From contig JABANP010000016.1 of NCBI GenBank assembly GCA_013115135.1, positions 62,001-126,000 on the forward strand: a stretch of 64,000 bases of DNA, read 5' to 3'. The stretch is from Perkinsus olseni (lineage: Eukaryota > Perkinsozoa > Perkinsida > Perkinsidae). The position numbers were made by a program, and so were the translations under genes. Shown here piece after piece: positions 1 to 11,996 of the stretch (its first letter is position 1; every line of letters begins with the position of its first letter). A model generated the notes under the pieces. The model saw only the letters and a program-made list of their open reading frames with translations, did not search any database and was not told the origin of the DNA.

Positions 1-2110
1 GCCACAACCACTTGCGTTTACTCACCACTGACCATCTTCCTGTTGCGTTTGCTGTCGGCCATACAGCTCCAGCTTTATGAAGGTCCCTATCACGATTCGC
101 GGTGCCAGACTAAGGGCAACAACAGCGCGTCAGCCTGCACCCTCACAGCCGCTCTCAGCTCACTGAATGATCAACCGCTTCGACGTATTCTGAGTCTCTA
201 TAAAGGGAGTCACAGCCGTCCACTCGTCCTCGAGGTCATCCCGGACGAACACTCTGACCTGTGTATCAGCACACCTTATCAACGACCACGTTGAATGCAC
301 GCTTACTGCTCGCGGGGCGTAGATCGGTTGCCCCGCCTGATAGTCGGCTCGATAGAAGTTGATCTCGACTCTGGTGATCTGACCATCAAGCACACGACTA
401 GTGTTACACGAGGATCAGTTGTGATGCTCTCGAAGCGCTCATACCACACCATCCGCATAGTTTCCATCGGACAGGGACATTCACGGCGCCAGCGCATTCG
501 GCTCGAAAATCTATCTATAGAAGATGTGACGACTTTCAGATAGATAGACAGATTTCAGGTAGTCAAAGATATCGGTCAAGACTTCAAAGCGCTCAGATTT
601 TTGAGGGTAGGAGGTGTCCAAGCCCGGATTCAGCACGTCCCCAGATCGCTGTACTCACTAGGCTCCTGTCACAAAGACCGTATACAAGATACTCAGGATC
701 ACAGATGCACGTTGGCAGCTCGCGCCTTGATGAGCAATCTGAAGGGGACCCAAGACATGCTCGTGCCAAGGAAGGCCTAGACCTCACTCCCGTGGCAGGC
801 CATGTAGACTTTGCCACTGCTGCTCCAGAATTCGTCATCGTTAGTAACACTCTTGGACACATCTTGTACCGGGTCATCTTGGCTGCTTGCCACGATGCCC
901 TCTGAGGACGACAATGAGCTAGCCTTCATAGTGAGTTATGATGACTCACCAGTAATTAGGTTGTAAAAAGTGCATGAGAAAGCGCTGAGGTCGGCCACCT
1001 CAGACAAAACTTCCCTTGCTGAGCTACACAGCTCACCGTAGGATAACAGCGACTGAACACGACTGAATGCAAAGGAAGGGTCCTCGTTATCCCTACAGGG
1101 CCGGCTATAGCGTCAGGCCTTTGAGGCCAGGGTATTAGTCTGTTCTCATTCGCCAGGACAAGGTCGTATATGTGCAGGACATCGACTAACAACGAGTGTA
1201 CCTATACCCAGCTACTATGACCAGCGACGACTCGGTTCAGCAAGTATGAATAAGACAGTAGCCTACAGCTCGATTCAAAGGCAGGTCACGTTTGAGAATC
1301 TCCGGTACTGTGTCGTAGCTGTAGACGTTGAGCAGCACGGCACTAGGCAGGGAGAAGTACGGGGAGCATGCCCTGGGCTCCGCTGGGCACTGGCAGTTCG
1401 AAGAGCTTGTCGGAGGATCATTCAGGGGTGCCATCACAAGACATGCTGCTGGGTAGTTGTAATTATCATGTCGAAATCGAAGAGGCCAGTCGACTCAGAA
1501 GTAGAGCCAGCCCATTTAGACGGACTCTCGGTCACTGACGAGTCGCCTAAGGTACGTCTAATGTCCTAGGAGGCTAGAGAGACTCTCAACGACGCTCCAC
1601 AGCAACTGTAGGGCCAATAACACCGGTGGAGATGATCTTGTCGCCAGGAGACAGACAACGTAAAGTTAGCAAGCAAAGACTGTGTTCGGTGCTAGAGAGT
1701 ACCTCCCCCCCTTGATAGGAAACTCCCGTGGAACTCGAACACCAAGAATGTGATAATAACACTTATCGTAATTCGTTCGAGAAGAGCGATCAATGACTGA
1801 TGGCAGTCGAGTGATGTGCTATGCATACCAAAGACCAGCATCACAACAGCGGGTACCACTGACGGGGAGTAACGGCGATTTTGGTGACATTGATAAACCG
1901 CGACTCCCCGCGTAACAGCAGGAGCAGATAGGCAGCAGCAGCAGCAGTTGAGAAAGCACGGTAGTGAAAGAAGATACACGGTGGAGCAGTATGGAGGCAG
2001 AGAACCGATGAACCCGGGAATTATCGGAGCCGTGAGCAGCTGCCGCGACTCAGCAACCGCGGGCTTCCGGCGGTGGTTATCTTTCGAATGCTTATCGAGA
2101 ATCAAATTGA
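1..2110. other. Stretch without a confident gene
   Basis: I cannot assemble a convincing gene here. On the minus strand a 70-codon open stretch at 160-393 (with VEINFYRADYQAGQPIYAP) and another at 1692-2105 read like possible exons of an intron-rich gene, but I find no clear splice chain and no family motif. A short CAG-type run lies at about 1930-1950. The left edge of the window may cut a gene. Confidence 0.3.
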
Positions 2111-2864
2111 TTATCTGTAGGAGGGCTCAGCTCCAATGTGCTTGAGGTTCACACAGAGTTGGTCTCCACAGACCTGAGGAAAGATAAGCACATCACAGGC
2201 CCGACCACATCATCAACGCTGCGAGACGGCGCCATCTGCTTACCATTTTGAATGGCTCCTTAGGAAGTCGCATGAGTTTCTCGAAGCTCTCATCCGTAGC
2301 GAATATGAAGGCAAGCAGACGATTTACGTATGTGACGGACTCGACATCCTGAGAATGACCACCACTGAAAGAATGTGGACGATGAGGAATCGGGTAGTGA
2401 CCTCGCCAGGCTTGACCAGACGAAGGGCAGCTTGCTCAGGCACGTCCTTGGTGACATCTCCATACCAATACACGCACGAATCTCCCACCCTGCAGAATGG
2501 GCGAGTGACAACGAGAGCTCATCAGGTACCTCACCAGTATGGGGTCGTCGGTGTAGTGGATGTTCCTAGCGATAGACATCAAGGACTCCGTAAGCCTGTC
2601 GTGGGTTTGGAAGAACTCTCTGGCCCTCGGGTGGACGTACTGCTCCCAAGACCTAGTGACCGGAGACGAATGCGATATCTTCTGGCAGCGGAAAACCTCC
2701 TGGACGTACTTCACAAGGGCCTTCAGCGCTTGCTCATCGCGCGGTTGGAAATTCTGGACAGCGCGTCTCTCGCTACGAGTCCTTTGATCCGGGCGCCTGA
2801 GGGAGAGGACGGACCGAGTGGAGCCCTCTCGAGGCGCGGGCTGTGACCTACTTCGGCGTCTCAT
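2111..2864 (-). CDS. Unrecognised multi-exon protein, C-terminal part
   Basis: I do not recognise this family. Four coding blocks join cleanly on the minus strand. The first (about 2864-2530) contains DEQALKALVKYVQEVFRC and a helical stretch ending DDPILVR. A short intron (GTACCT...CTGCAG) leads to a block with VYWYGDVTKDVPEQAALRL. A second intron ends CTCAG just before DVESVTYVNRLLAFIF. The last intron is 2174-2243 (GTAAGC...CCTCAG). The final exon starts at 2173, reads VCGDQLCVNLKHIGAEPSYR and stops with TAA at 2111-2113. The consistent phase across three introns makes a real gene likely. The N-terminus is uncertain: the ATG at 2864 opens an Arg/Ser-rich stretch that may be non-coding. It could be the end of a longer gene. 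Confidence 0.5.
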
Positions 2865-3221
2865 TCACGCCGCGTTTGCCAAACAGGGCCGCACAGGGGT
2901 CCTCGCTGCACATACGACATTTGAACACCATCCTTTGTGCCCGACAACACTACTATCACAGTGTTCAGGTCTCAGCCATCAACCCGCCCCTCAGTGGTCG
3001 CAGAATGGTCCACCCTTTCTTTCTAACGCAACCCAATGTAAAGAGAAAAACAGACAGAAGGAAGGTCTCGGTTACACTGGAGAACTCGGAGGTCGGCTAG
3101 CAGAGTGGTTTGGTGAATAGCACTGTCAAGGTCCCTACCAACTGGTCATTACTGAGGCTCTCGGTCAGGGGGAAGCTGCGGCTGACACGGGACGCGTGGA
3201 CAGATGTTTCAGAACAGCCCA

Positions 3222-5077
3222 TCAACGACCTACCGAGTACTCAGGCTTATCACGCTCATCCTGGTTCGCCAACGCTAGCTGGGCATCCTCCACACCATCC
3301 GACTGCGGCGCCTTAGCCGGTTCCTCTACTCTCTCATGCTGGTCGTTTGCAGCAGTACTCTGAGGCTGACCCGGCGATGCTGCAGTTGGCACGTGCTCGG
3401 CATGGCCACCACCATCGGGCTGTGCAGGAGGATGACCCGCAACCTCTTGGTCGGGCACAGCCTGACTGTCCTCCTTTCCAGTAGCTGCCCCCGTTGCAGG
3501 CTCTGGTAGCGGGACGTAGACATCCGGTGCTCCAAGGACCTCCCCAACGGGGACCCCTGGGGCTGGAGCAGCTTGCACAGGAGCAACACCTCCTGGAGGT
3601 ACGCCTGGTGCTCGCTCATCGAGCTGCGTGGGTTGACTAGCCGGTACACTGTACGGTTGAGGAGGCATGGCGACCTGTGGAGCTGCCGACTGGGGCCCGC
3701 TCACGGCCGTGCCCTGCATCGGAGGGTACTGGCCCTGATAGACCATCGGCGGCACTTCTGGCTGCTGCTGCCCGACGCCATAGGGGTAGGGCGCCATTTG
3801 TGGCTGGAAGTTGGTGTAGCCAGGAACAGGCTGCCCGTACGGATAGGGTTGGGCCTGCGCTACGGGGACTCCAGGGTACCCAGGAACCGAGGACGCGGCC
3901 TGCTGGGCCTCAGGACTCTCGCCCGAGACACTGGCGTCGAAATCTATAAGGTCATTGACAGTGGACACCTGAGTGGGCCCGGTGGAGGCTGTCGATGACG
4001 GTGCTCTGAGCACGACGACCAATAGATAGCGTAAACATCACTCTTAGCTCCTACTTCCCTCGTCGACTGCGGCCTCCACCATGCCGACTCCGACCGGCCA
4101 TGGGAGGAGGCGGAAGGAACCCTCCTGCATCGGGGCCCACCGAGCCGTCAGTGGCCGCTGTAGAGGAGTCCGTCTGGCAAGGCGATCAATGCCAGCCGCC
4201 GACAAGTCGGGTATCCTACCGGTTGCGCTGCTGTGGTCGTAACGGAGGGGGCTCCCGTCAACTCATGCCCATCCTGTTTATGCGCCGCACTCAGCCCCTT
4301 CAGTCGCAGAGTCACTTTACCCTCACCCTTCCGAGCCTTCTCGCGCAGAGGGTTCTGACGAGAAAGACCCGATCGTGGAATAGAACCGGGGACCTCCGGG
4401 TGTTGATGCTGACGCTCTACTGACAATCAAATCCTTCTGCCCTGCAGCTCCTGGTGTGGGTACACTAGAAGACCCCATCTGAGACCGCTGTCGGTCGAAG
4501 TCGTACAAGCACCTGCAGCCGCCACTATCCAACATCCGCCGAGTACCCGGCAGGGCTCACGCGTTGAAGTCAAAAGCATCATTGCGATCCTCAAACCCAA
4601 CTCCAAGATAAGCATGGTGACCAGAGCCATCACTCAGCCGCAGCACGAAGTACCTGACTGGGCCCCTGCACACACCCACAGAGTCCGGAGACACTACCGG
4701 CTGGAATCGACCGTCCGTTCTACCACTCTGTCGATGGGGGTGTCCGGAGCTATGGGGCAAGCCGCGAAGAGATCTCCCGGTACTAGCGTCAACGAACTTA
4801 ATGACAAGTACTGGGCCCTGAAGAGGGCGAACACTTTTCCCTCACCCTCACGCCTGCCAGAGGGCCCTCGCTCACCTTGGCAGCCACCTGCAGTCGGCCC
4901 TCGCCAAATACAATTGGTCCATTCGCCAGCCTTGTGCCCCCGACCCCGAGTGGACGGAGGCACATTGTAAACATAGCACTCTGGTTTGTTAAGCAGCACG
5001 TACTCTATGCTATCATCATCGAGACCTCCCGAGGCCTCGCTGCTGCTGTTGCCTCCTGCTGAAGGCTTATTTAACAT
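3222..5077 (-). CDS. NECAP-like clathrin-coat accessory protein
   Basis: NECAP proteins bind adaptor-ear domains and clathrin during coated-vesicle formation. The first exon (from 5077) has [18 protein letters not shown] and GHKAGEW, the start of the NECAP PH-like (PHear) fold. Later exons give [34 protein letters not shown], then [11 protein letters not shown] and [15 protein letters not shown], matching the family in order. The long last exon (about 4022-3222) is Pro/Gln/Tyr-rich and disordered, with NDLIDFD, which fits a clathrin-box motif. Near 4900 the expected GRLQVAAK reads only after skipping one base (seen as WRGPTAGG in the continuous frame), so there is a 1-bp frameshift or sequence error before the intron at GTGAGCG. 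An intron near 4380-4430 holds a tRNA-like relic. The family assignment is firm; coating activity is inference. Confidence 0.8.
4378..4432 (-). other. Degenerate tRNA-like relic inside a NECAP intron
   Basis: Read on minus, the segment has a D-arm-like CAGTAGAGCGTCAG, an anticodon-like region, then GAGGTCCCCGGTTCTATTCC, which resembles a variable loop plus T-arm. The acceptor stem does not pair and the T-stem is imperfect, so it is not a functional tRNA. It may be a tRNA pseudogene or the head of a tRNA-derived SINE. Confidence 0.35.
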
Positions 5078-5299
5078 CTACTACGACAATCGACAAATAA
5101 AACTACCGAGTAACTCTCGAGTGCCCAGCAGGGACGCAGAAGATTGGCCGAATGGCAGACACCACTACCTGAATAGCTGATCCCCAGTACGATTCTCACT
5201 GTTTTAGTCAACTCAAGTCACCGCAAGGTTCGACAACAACTTTATACTCATGCTAAGCAGGTGGTCAGCTGCTACTGCGGGGAGGTCTCGATTGCGGGG

Positions 5300-6630
5300 A
5301 AGCGCCTTTCTGAGAGGTGCTTCAAGCACGACTGAATCTGATGAACCTGATTCAACACCCTCTACCATCCCCAAGACCCTTTCCTAATACCAGGGAATGG
5401 TGAAGGCCAAGCTCATCAAGGGCAAACTCGTACGCCCGTAGGTAGGCCTCCATAGCCTCACTTTCCTTCCGAAGATGCTCGTATCTACGCACGGCGAAGG
5501 ATACCCCCAATTCCGTCAGGCGGACCGAGTACTACTCGCAGGCTAGGTTGAAGAATGCCGTACATATAAGAGGCTTCGGGCCCTTCACTGGCAGAGGCGG
5601 AGGGCCGCACTCAGACACTTCTGACCACAGCGAGAACACAGTGAGCCATTACAAAGCTACAACCGACCCTCAAGAAGCCCATACCGATGATCGCACTATT
5701 AGAGTAAAGTATCCCGGACACGTGAAAAGACGTTCACGTGAGCCGTCCCCCGTCGCACCCTGAAGCCCCTGTTTAGAAGTACAACTACCCAGATCCTTCC
5801 GTTGCTGCTTCAGGATCATCAACGCCGTTTTCGCATGTATCTTGGCAGCGACCACTGATCCCTCATACCCCCACACCAACAACCCTACCACCGCCTGCTG
5901 ATGATCTCCCATCTCTGATAGCAGCGCGCACATGTTAGTATGCGTAGTTGACGGATTCTGAGCACCGAGCGTCCCCAGGCGCCAGCCACATGAGGAGTCG
6001 TTCCTCAGAGAGGCATGCTTACGAAGGCGTACGCTTCTGCTGCCATCGCGGCTGATGCAGAGAGCTGTTCCCGTGCCTCGATCTGAAGGGCCTTCCTGAG
6101 GTACCCTAGGGCTGTGTGTAGCTTCCCCAATGTCTTATAGAAGCATCCCAGGTTGTTGTATGTCACCGCTCGAAGAATCAATCTCGCTCCTCGAGTGATG
6201 TGATGCTGATCAGCGAGAAGCACATCGTATCCTGAACCGGGCAAGTCCTTGGGTACTCACATTAGCAGGGTCAGTGACAGCCTCTGCCTTAGCGAATACT
6301 CTAAGGGCCTGATCCGTATGGCCGTCTTGTAGCTGAACAGTGACCGGGCTGATCAACGGCATGCCTGGCCGTACCACTACCATATGCAGTGCTAGCGTGT
6401 TGTACCCTATGGCAAGTCGCTCAAACAACGATGTCAGAAGGCAAGGACGCATTCGCCGCACCTGACGGTAGGGCTGAGTCCCACTGAGAGGTGGGCCCTG
6501 GTACTACCGTATGTTGTTCTCTTCGGAGAACAGTCTCCAGCACGGCCACCGCCTCGGTGTGCTTGTCCTGTCGAGTGAGCTGAACAAACCTGCGACAAGG
6601 TCCTCGGACGGAAGACACCGAACGCACTTA
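5300..6630 (-). CDS. TPR-repeat protein, multi-exon
   Basis: Several minus-strand exons carry tetratricopeptide-like helix pairs. Near 6560 there is QLTRQDKHTEAVAVLETVL. At about 6430-6260 there is ERLAIGYNTLALHM and QDGHTDQALRVFAKAEAV. At 6190-6010 there is TYNNLGCFYKTLGKLHTALG followed by YLRKALQIEAREQL, the clearest TPR match (N-N-L-G ... A-L ... A-L-Q-I). At 5930-5770 there is LLSEMGDHQQAVVGL. At about 5540-5390 there is EAMEAYLRAYEFALDELGLH. The fold implies a protein-interaction scaffold; no catalytic domain is visible. I could not fix the first and last exons, so the ends are approximate. Confidence 0.6.
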
Positions 6631-6946
6631 CGATGATTCAGCGACCGCGAAGGGCCTCAGCAGAGTAATGCGGGGATCCTCAGCCTCGATGCTCTCCATC
6701 TTGGAAGTGTCTGGCGAGAATAATGCAGATTCCGGCGGGACTGCACAATCCATCTTGCGCGAGTAAGCAACTACAAAGTAGAAGAACCCGACTGTAGAAG
6801 GCGTTCAAGGAAAACTTGCAGGAGCCCAGCCCAGCCACGGTCAGAGGCGGCACGAGAAGCAGAGCACCAGCCGGTACCAACACAACAGGTCCGCAGTAAC
6901 AACGATAAGACAACACTTGAGGGGTTCGGTCATGGAGGACTGCTGG

Positions 6947-8309
6947 CTACAGCCTGAATAGTACGAGCGAGACTGACATGATAGCAGTGCCGAGAATGAA
7001 GCCACCAGGGGACCAATGGCGGTCCAAGTGACATGCAGTAATAAACAGCTTGGCAATTGCTATGTAAACCTACGGATGCACAGGATGTTCTAACAGTCCA
7101 CTATCCAGTACTCTCACCATCACTCCAGCCGACAAGGCAAACATAACAGCGTAGGCATCATCGGAGAGCTCCTCGCTCAGCACCATCCACGCGAGGACGC
7201 CTGAAGCTCTCTCTGAAATATCCAACCCCAGGCTGCCCTACCTCCAAGCGGCTCCGCGACGGCCGATATAAAGCACCAAAGGAGTGCTTGCTTCCTGCTG
7301 TCTGTCGCCCGTAAGATGGGCGAGGCCACGGCTATACCTAAGAACCTCTGGCTCCCTACCAAATACGGCGACACGATCGCACACCTTCTGGTATGTTGTG
7401 AATGGCTATTGCGACCGCTAAGGATACGCCCACGGAGGGGTCCTGTATAGTCCCAATGAAGGTGAGGATGCCTTCTGGGAAGTTGTGAAGACAAATAGCG
7501 GCCGCAGTGAATAAGGCAACTTTAAGTAGTTCCAACTTGTGATGGGCAACGTCAGCATGTTGCTCCTCTACGGCAGCAAGATTCGAATTAGTCGACATCT
7601 CCGAGATGCCTGATACTCGCCATTGTCCATTCTGAGCAGGGCCACTGAGCACAAGCAGCAGCAACAACACATACCCCATCTCGGGTGGCATCAGATGTAT
7701 CGAAGAGTCCACCAGTGAGTTCCTGCAGGGCGATGGCCGCTGGAGCTACGCCGTGTGGATCCTCTTCGTTGTCCAGATCCTCAGAGCCTTCTTCCGGTGT
7801 CGAGTCAAGAGCTGGGCCTCCCTTGTTGTTCTGTATACGGCGAGAACGTGCATGCCACTTACGACTACCCCAGTCCAGTGCCTGAGAGGAGCTCCCTTTC
7901 GGCTAGCTACAGCCAAGACGTATTTACCATGCACAATAGGGTGGCTAGAAAATACACGAGATTAGTCATCATGAAGGCATGGTCCTCGCTGAAGCTGCCA
8001 CTCTCATGAAATCTGACCAAAGGAAAGTGCATGGAGTAAACAGGGCCGAGACTGAACCCACAGAATCACGGCTTCAGGAAAGATTTCGGCAAAGCTGACG
8101 AAGACCATGACACCGGCCGCTAACGAGAGGGCCCCCGCCGTGAATTTGTGGTTGTGGGGGTTAATGTACATGGATATGATGCCACCAAGCATCGTGGCCG
8201 CCCCTGATCAACCGAAGATCCGCCCTCAGGGGCTGTTACGTCAGAGTGGCCTACCAGCTGCGCATGTCAACCCGATACCTAGACCGGCGTTAGAGTCGTG
8301 TACGACCAT
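6947..8309 (-). CDS. ZupT/ZIP-family metal transporter, copy A
   Basis: ZIP (SLC39) proteins move Zn2+ or related divalent metals into the cytosol through eight TM helices. Exon 1 starts at 8309 with [19 protein letters not shown] (TM1). Then come a TM2 exon (GVMVFVSFAEIFPEAVI), a TM3 exon (FHESGSFSEDHAFMM), a charged cytoplasmic loop, and the signature exon with HNFPEGILTFIGTIQDPSVG and HNIPEG (the metal-binding TM4/TM5 pair). Further exons carry [21 protein letters not shown] and VYIAIAKLF, ending SLVLFRL with TAG at 6947-6949. About eight exons join in phase with introns of roughly 50-80 bp. It is the most divergent of the three minus-strand copies. The HN-x-PEG motifs make the family secure; the metal is inferred. 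Confidence 0.85.
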
Positions 8310-9429
8310 GAAGAAAGGGCTATGGCTGCCACAGGGCACAAGTTGCGTTCCAAAGCTGCTTGCGATCTGTGTGGGCGCGTGTGGCACGGCTCGAGTCGTC
8401 AGCGCAAGACGAGGAGCGCACGCCACAAAATACTCACGAACATGTTTTTCGTGAGCCGTGAGCGCCCATTCCATGTCCGACCATCTTGTACTCATCAATA
8501 CTCATGCCCGACCATCTTGTAGGCAACATATAAAGCATGGGGTCCCTAAAGTTTAGGGCCTAAACCTGCTTATAGTGCTCGTAGGGATGCTTACCCTCCT
8601 CCGAACTGCATCAGTGGACGTCCGAGAAGGCCTCAAACGACACATCCCAGGAGAGCCTCGACAACCAATCTCAAGGGGGATGAAAGGTTTGGAGCCAGTT
8701 CGTGCACTAAGATTCTCTAAGTCCTAGAGGCTCTATGACCTCATGTTTTACTTCGATGTTGGACACGACCGTCGAGCTTCGGCTGTCCGAAAGGCACGGA
8801 CACCCTTGGCCATTCCGGGGAGTCCTGGCACGTGCAACCTGTGTTAGTCCGCGTCGTTCTCTCACGAAGTCCGTGGAGTATCTCATCAGCTGCGATGCAG
8901 CCTCGATCAGCCTGGTCCCTCATAGAAGCTACGAGCACGCCGAGATCCCTTGAAGCCTTCTACGATCCCTCTGCGGATCGTTGCTGTGTCCAGCGCACTG
9001 TATATATTCCATTCATTTGATCACACTATGATGATTTGATACCATTCCCGTATCTTTTGGGCCACTGCGCCCGCCACACCGCATGATGAAACGGTCGTCT
9101 CGTGATGAGGCTGATCTAGCTGAATTAAGGCTTTTTATATTCCCTCAAGCCTCGCTGTTGGGTTCTCTAACCCTGTTGGATTGGACACTGTCACTCACTT
9201 CTACTGAAGCTGTGAGTCTGAGATTGTCATCCGAAGAGATTGCAGTGATGACGATGGCCACCTTCATGCTACTCGAAACGCAACTCGTATGCCTTTGAGG
9301 AAACTGCTCCTCAGTGAACAGCTGAAGCAGGATCACGAGCCATTTGAGCTCGTCGTGTCTCATCGTAAAAATGAATGGAAAGCGCTCAGGCTCTCTGAAC
9401 TACAGAAAAGAAATGTATCATTCCACGGC
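8310..9429. other. Intergenic stretch between ZIP copies A and B
   Basis: No supported gene. At 8471-8521 the phrase GACCATCTTGTA with flanking CATG(C/T)CC occurs twice about 32 bp apart. The 5' region of copy A and the 3' flank of copy B lie here. Confidence 0.4.
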
Positions 9430-11286
9430 TCATATTCTGAACAAGACGAGAGACAGCGCCATCACGGCTGTGCCTAGAAGGAAGCCGCCGCCGGCCCAGT
9501 GGTTAGTCGGGTCGAACTGTGAGGCGGAGAATTGGAGCTTGATTATGGCGATGTATGCCTGAAGAAAGCTTCAATAAGATGTGATCCGCATCTAAGAGAG
9601 GTTCTCTCAGTCGCGTTAAACGGAAGCACTTCCGCGATATGATGAGGCGCACAGGACAGAGCTTACCATAACTCCAGCTATGAGTGCAAACATAACAGCT
9701 ATGGTGACATCGTTTATTATGTCACCGAGGATCAGCCATGCTAAGATGCCTGACAATAGTAGCTTGTATTAAATGACTCAGACCGCGTTACGGCCCGATT
9801 GCTCAGCCCTAGGGATTCAGCTCAAGGACGTATTGGCGATACCCACCCCCTAGCGGTTCTGCAAGTGCCGCGATGAAAGTCCAAAGCAGAGCTTTTTTCT
9901 TGCTGCCAGTTGCCTTCAACACCGGGGTGGCAATAGCAATACCTGAATGGGCCAGAGTATCGCCGACACTCTATCGTCCAGGCCGAAGACCCGGGCCCCA
10001 CCTTCTGGTATGTTGTGGACGGCGATGGCGATAGCTAGAGAGACTCCAACGGCTGGGTCTTCAAGCGTGGCGAGGAAAGTAACTATCCCCTCAGGGAAAT
10101 TATGGAGGGCCACTGCTCCAGCGGTGAACAAAGCCGTGCTGAGCAACCCCGTTTTGGTGTGCACATGTGGTTCAGAAGCTTCTTCTTGGGACTCGGCATT
10201 TCTTGTAGTGACGAACGCAGCGGAGGTCGGGCTCAGTCCTCCCTGGGTTAAGAAAAATGGTTGCAATGACGCGGATATTAACACACGAGGAGCTCCTGCG
10301 ACGAACTCACTCACGATATCATAACATCGCTTCTTTTTCACTGACCTACTGCTAACGAATTAGATCTTCATACGTGCAAACTCTTTGCCTACGGATATCT
10401 CGTAAAAAGACATGAGCATTGTCACCATAGTCATAGTGTCATCATAGTTCGATCAACAATTCACTCTCACCTCCAATATGGGTCCACTCTCAGCAGGGGC
10501 AGGCTCCGTCCCCACTGCCAACTCTGGAACGGCGATAGTTTCTGTGGCTAGGCCGCAAGCATCATCGTCCTCAGCTGTACGGGCATGCTCTGATGTTCTC
10601 GAGGCCTTGCGCTCCTTGCGAGACATCCACAGTTTTATGAGGATATCCGCTCCCTGAGACGAAAAGAGTCCACCGTTGAATGGAAGATATGGCAGATTGT
10701 CATTTCACTCGACGGTGGAATATCATTGACTATGGTAAGGACAGAGTTGACTCGTGAAGAACGGGACGTGGTAAGGCCCTTCCCTACCAAGCATATAGCA
10801 TTCCCGACAAAGTAGAAGAGAGTTGTCATCATGAAGGCATGGTCGACATTGAACGTTCCACTCTCGTTGAACCTGCCTAAAAAGTTCGATACAGACGATG
10901 AACCGGGCGCCTCACAGTTCCATGGCTTTAGGGAAGATTTCGATGAAGCTGACATACACCATTACACCCGCGGCGATGGCCAAACAGCCGGCCAGCAAGG
11001 AATGGTTGTCGGGGTCACAGAGGCATGCTAAGCCGCCTCCTATGACGATAGCAAATCCTGAGGGGAATCAGGGAGCCGGCAACGGCACCACAGGGAGATT
11101 CCCACACCGGTGGGTCACAAAGAGGGTTCGCCAGCGCTGATCAACCTTTCATGGGAGGCGGCCTCGCGGGCACAAACTCGGACAGTTATTTAGCAGTAAA
11201 TCTCCTAAGAGGTTGATCATCCCTCGCTTACCCGCGGCGGAAGTCAATCCAATGGCTAGGCCAACATTCGTATCGAAGGACACCAT
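9430..11286 (-). CDS. ZupT/ZIP-family metal transporter, copy B
   Basis: This gene is a close paralogue of copy C. Exon 1 starts at 11286 ([19 protein letters not shown]) with a GTAAGC donor. The next exons give [20 protein letters not shown] and [15 protein letters not shown], then [15 protein letters not shown] after a CAG acceptor that completes Leu. A lysine/acidic loop exon begins near [16 protein letters not shown]. The signature exon has [20 protein letters not shown] and VHNIPEG. The tail exons contain [28 protein letters not shown] and [20 protein letters not shown], ending FRI with TGA at 9430-9432. All exon phases I checked agree, so the gene looks intact. Confidence 0.85.
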
Positions 11287-11996
11287 TGTGGGGCCACAAA
11301 GGAACTGCGAGCACTGTCTGCTCATCAAGCTACTTTTGGTCAAGAACATCACACGGAAAGCCTCATCTAAGGGAGCCACATCCCCGCTTGCGATGTTGCT
11401 GTGTGGAGACAGCGCCACCAACACAAGATGCGCCTTGGAGACATTCAGAGTATTCAGGATGCAACCTCCGGCCCCAACTGCGACCACTTCCACCAGGGTC
11501 GGCCTTGTTCCGACGCGGAGATAAGTTTCGCGGAGCGCTCTCGAGCACACCGGACGGGGTGAGACCATAAGGCCACCATGACAGACACGAGGCATCTGTA
11601 GACAGTCGGAGAGCCTTGCTAGCTCAACTGGTGACGTCCCGCGTACCCATCGAGGTTCGCACACAGGAACTGCCCCAAGAGACTTATCTCAAGGCTTGGC
11701 CCCAACGCAGGTAAGTGAGAACAAGTTGAACTACACGATCAGCGTTCAAGTACATTGTGTCACATTCTGAGCGTCAGAATCTCCTCAGTCAGAAGATTAC
11801 GATGGCGTTATGGTGTAAGAGTTGAGGTTGACCGCCCATGTACTGATCTCGACACAACCCATACGGAATAAGAAACTGCTCCTCAATGAGAGCTAAAACA
11901 GAATTGCGAGCTGTTCACAACCTACATGCTCGTTCGGTGACAGTGAAGGAGCAAATTTACGAGCGATCAGGCTATCTCCATTATAGTGAGAAGTAC
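11287..11996. other. Intergenic stretch between ZIP copies B and C
   Basis: I see no gene here. The segment should hold the promoter of copy B and the 3' end of copy C. Confidence 0.4.
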
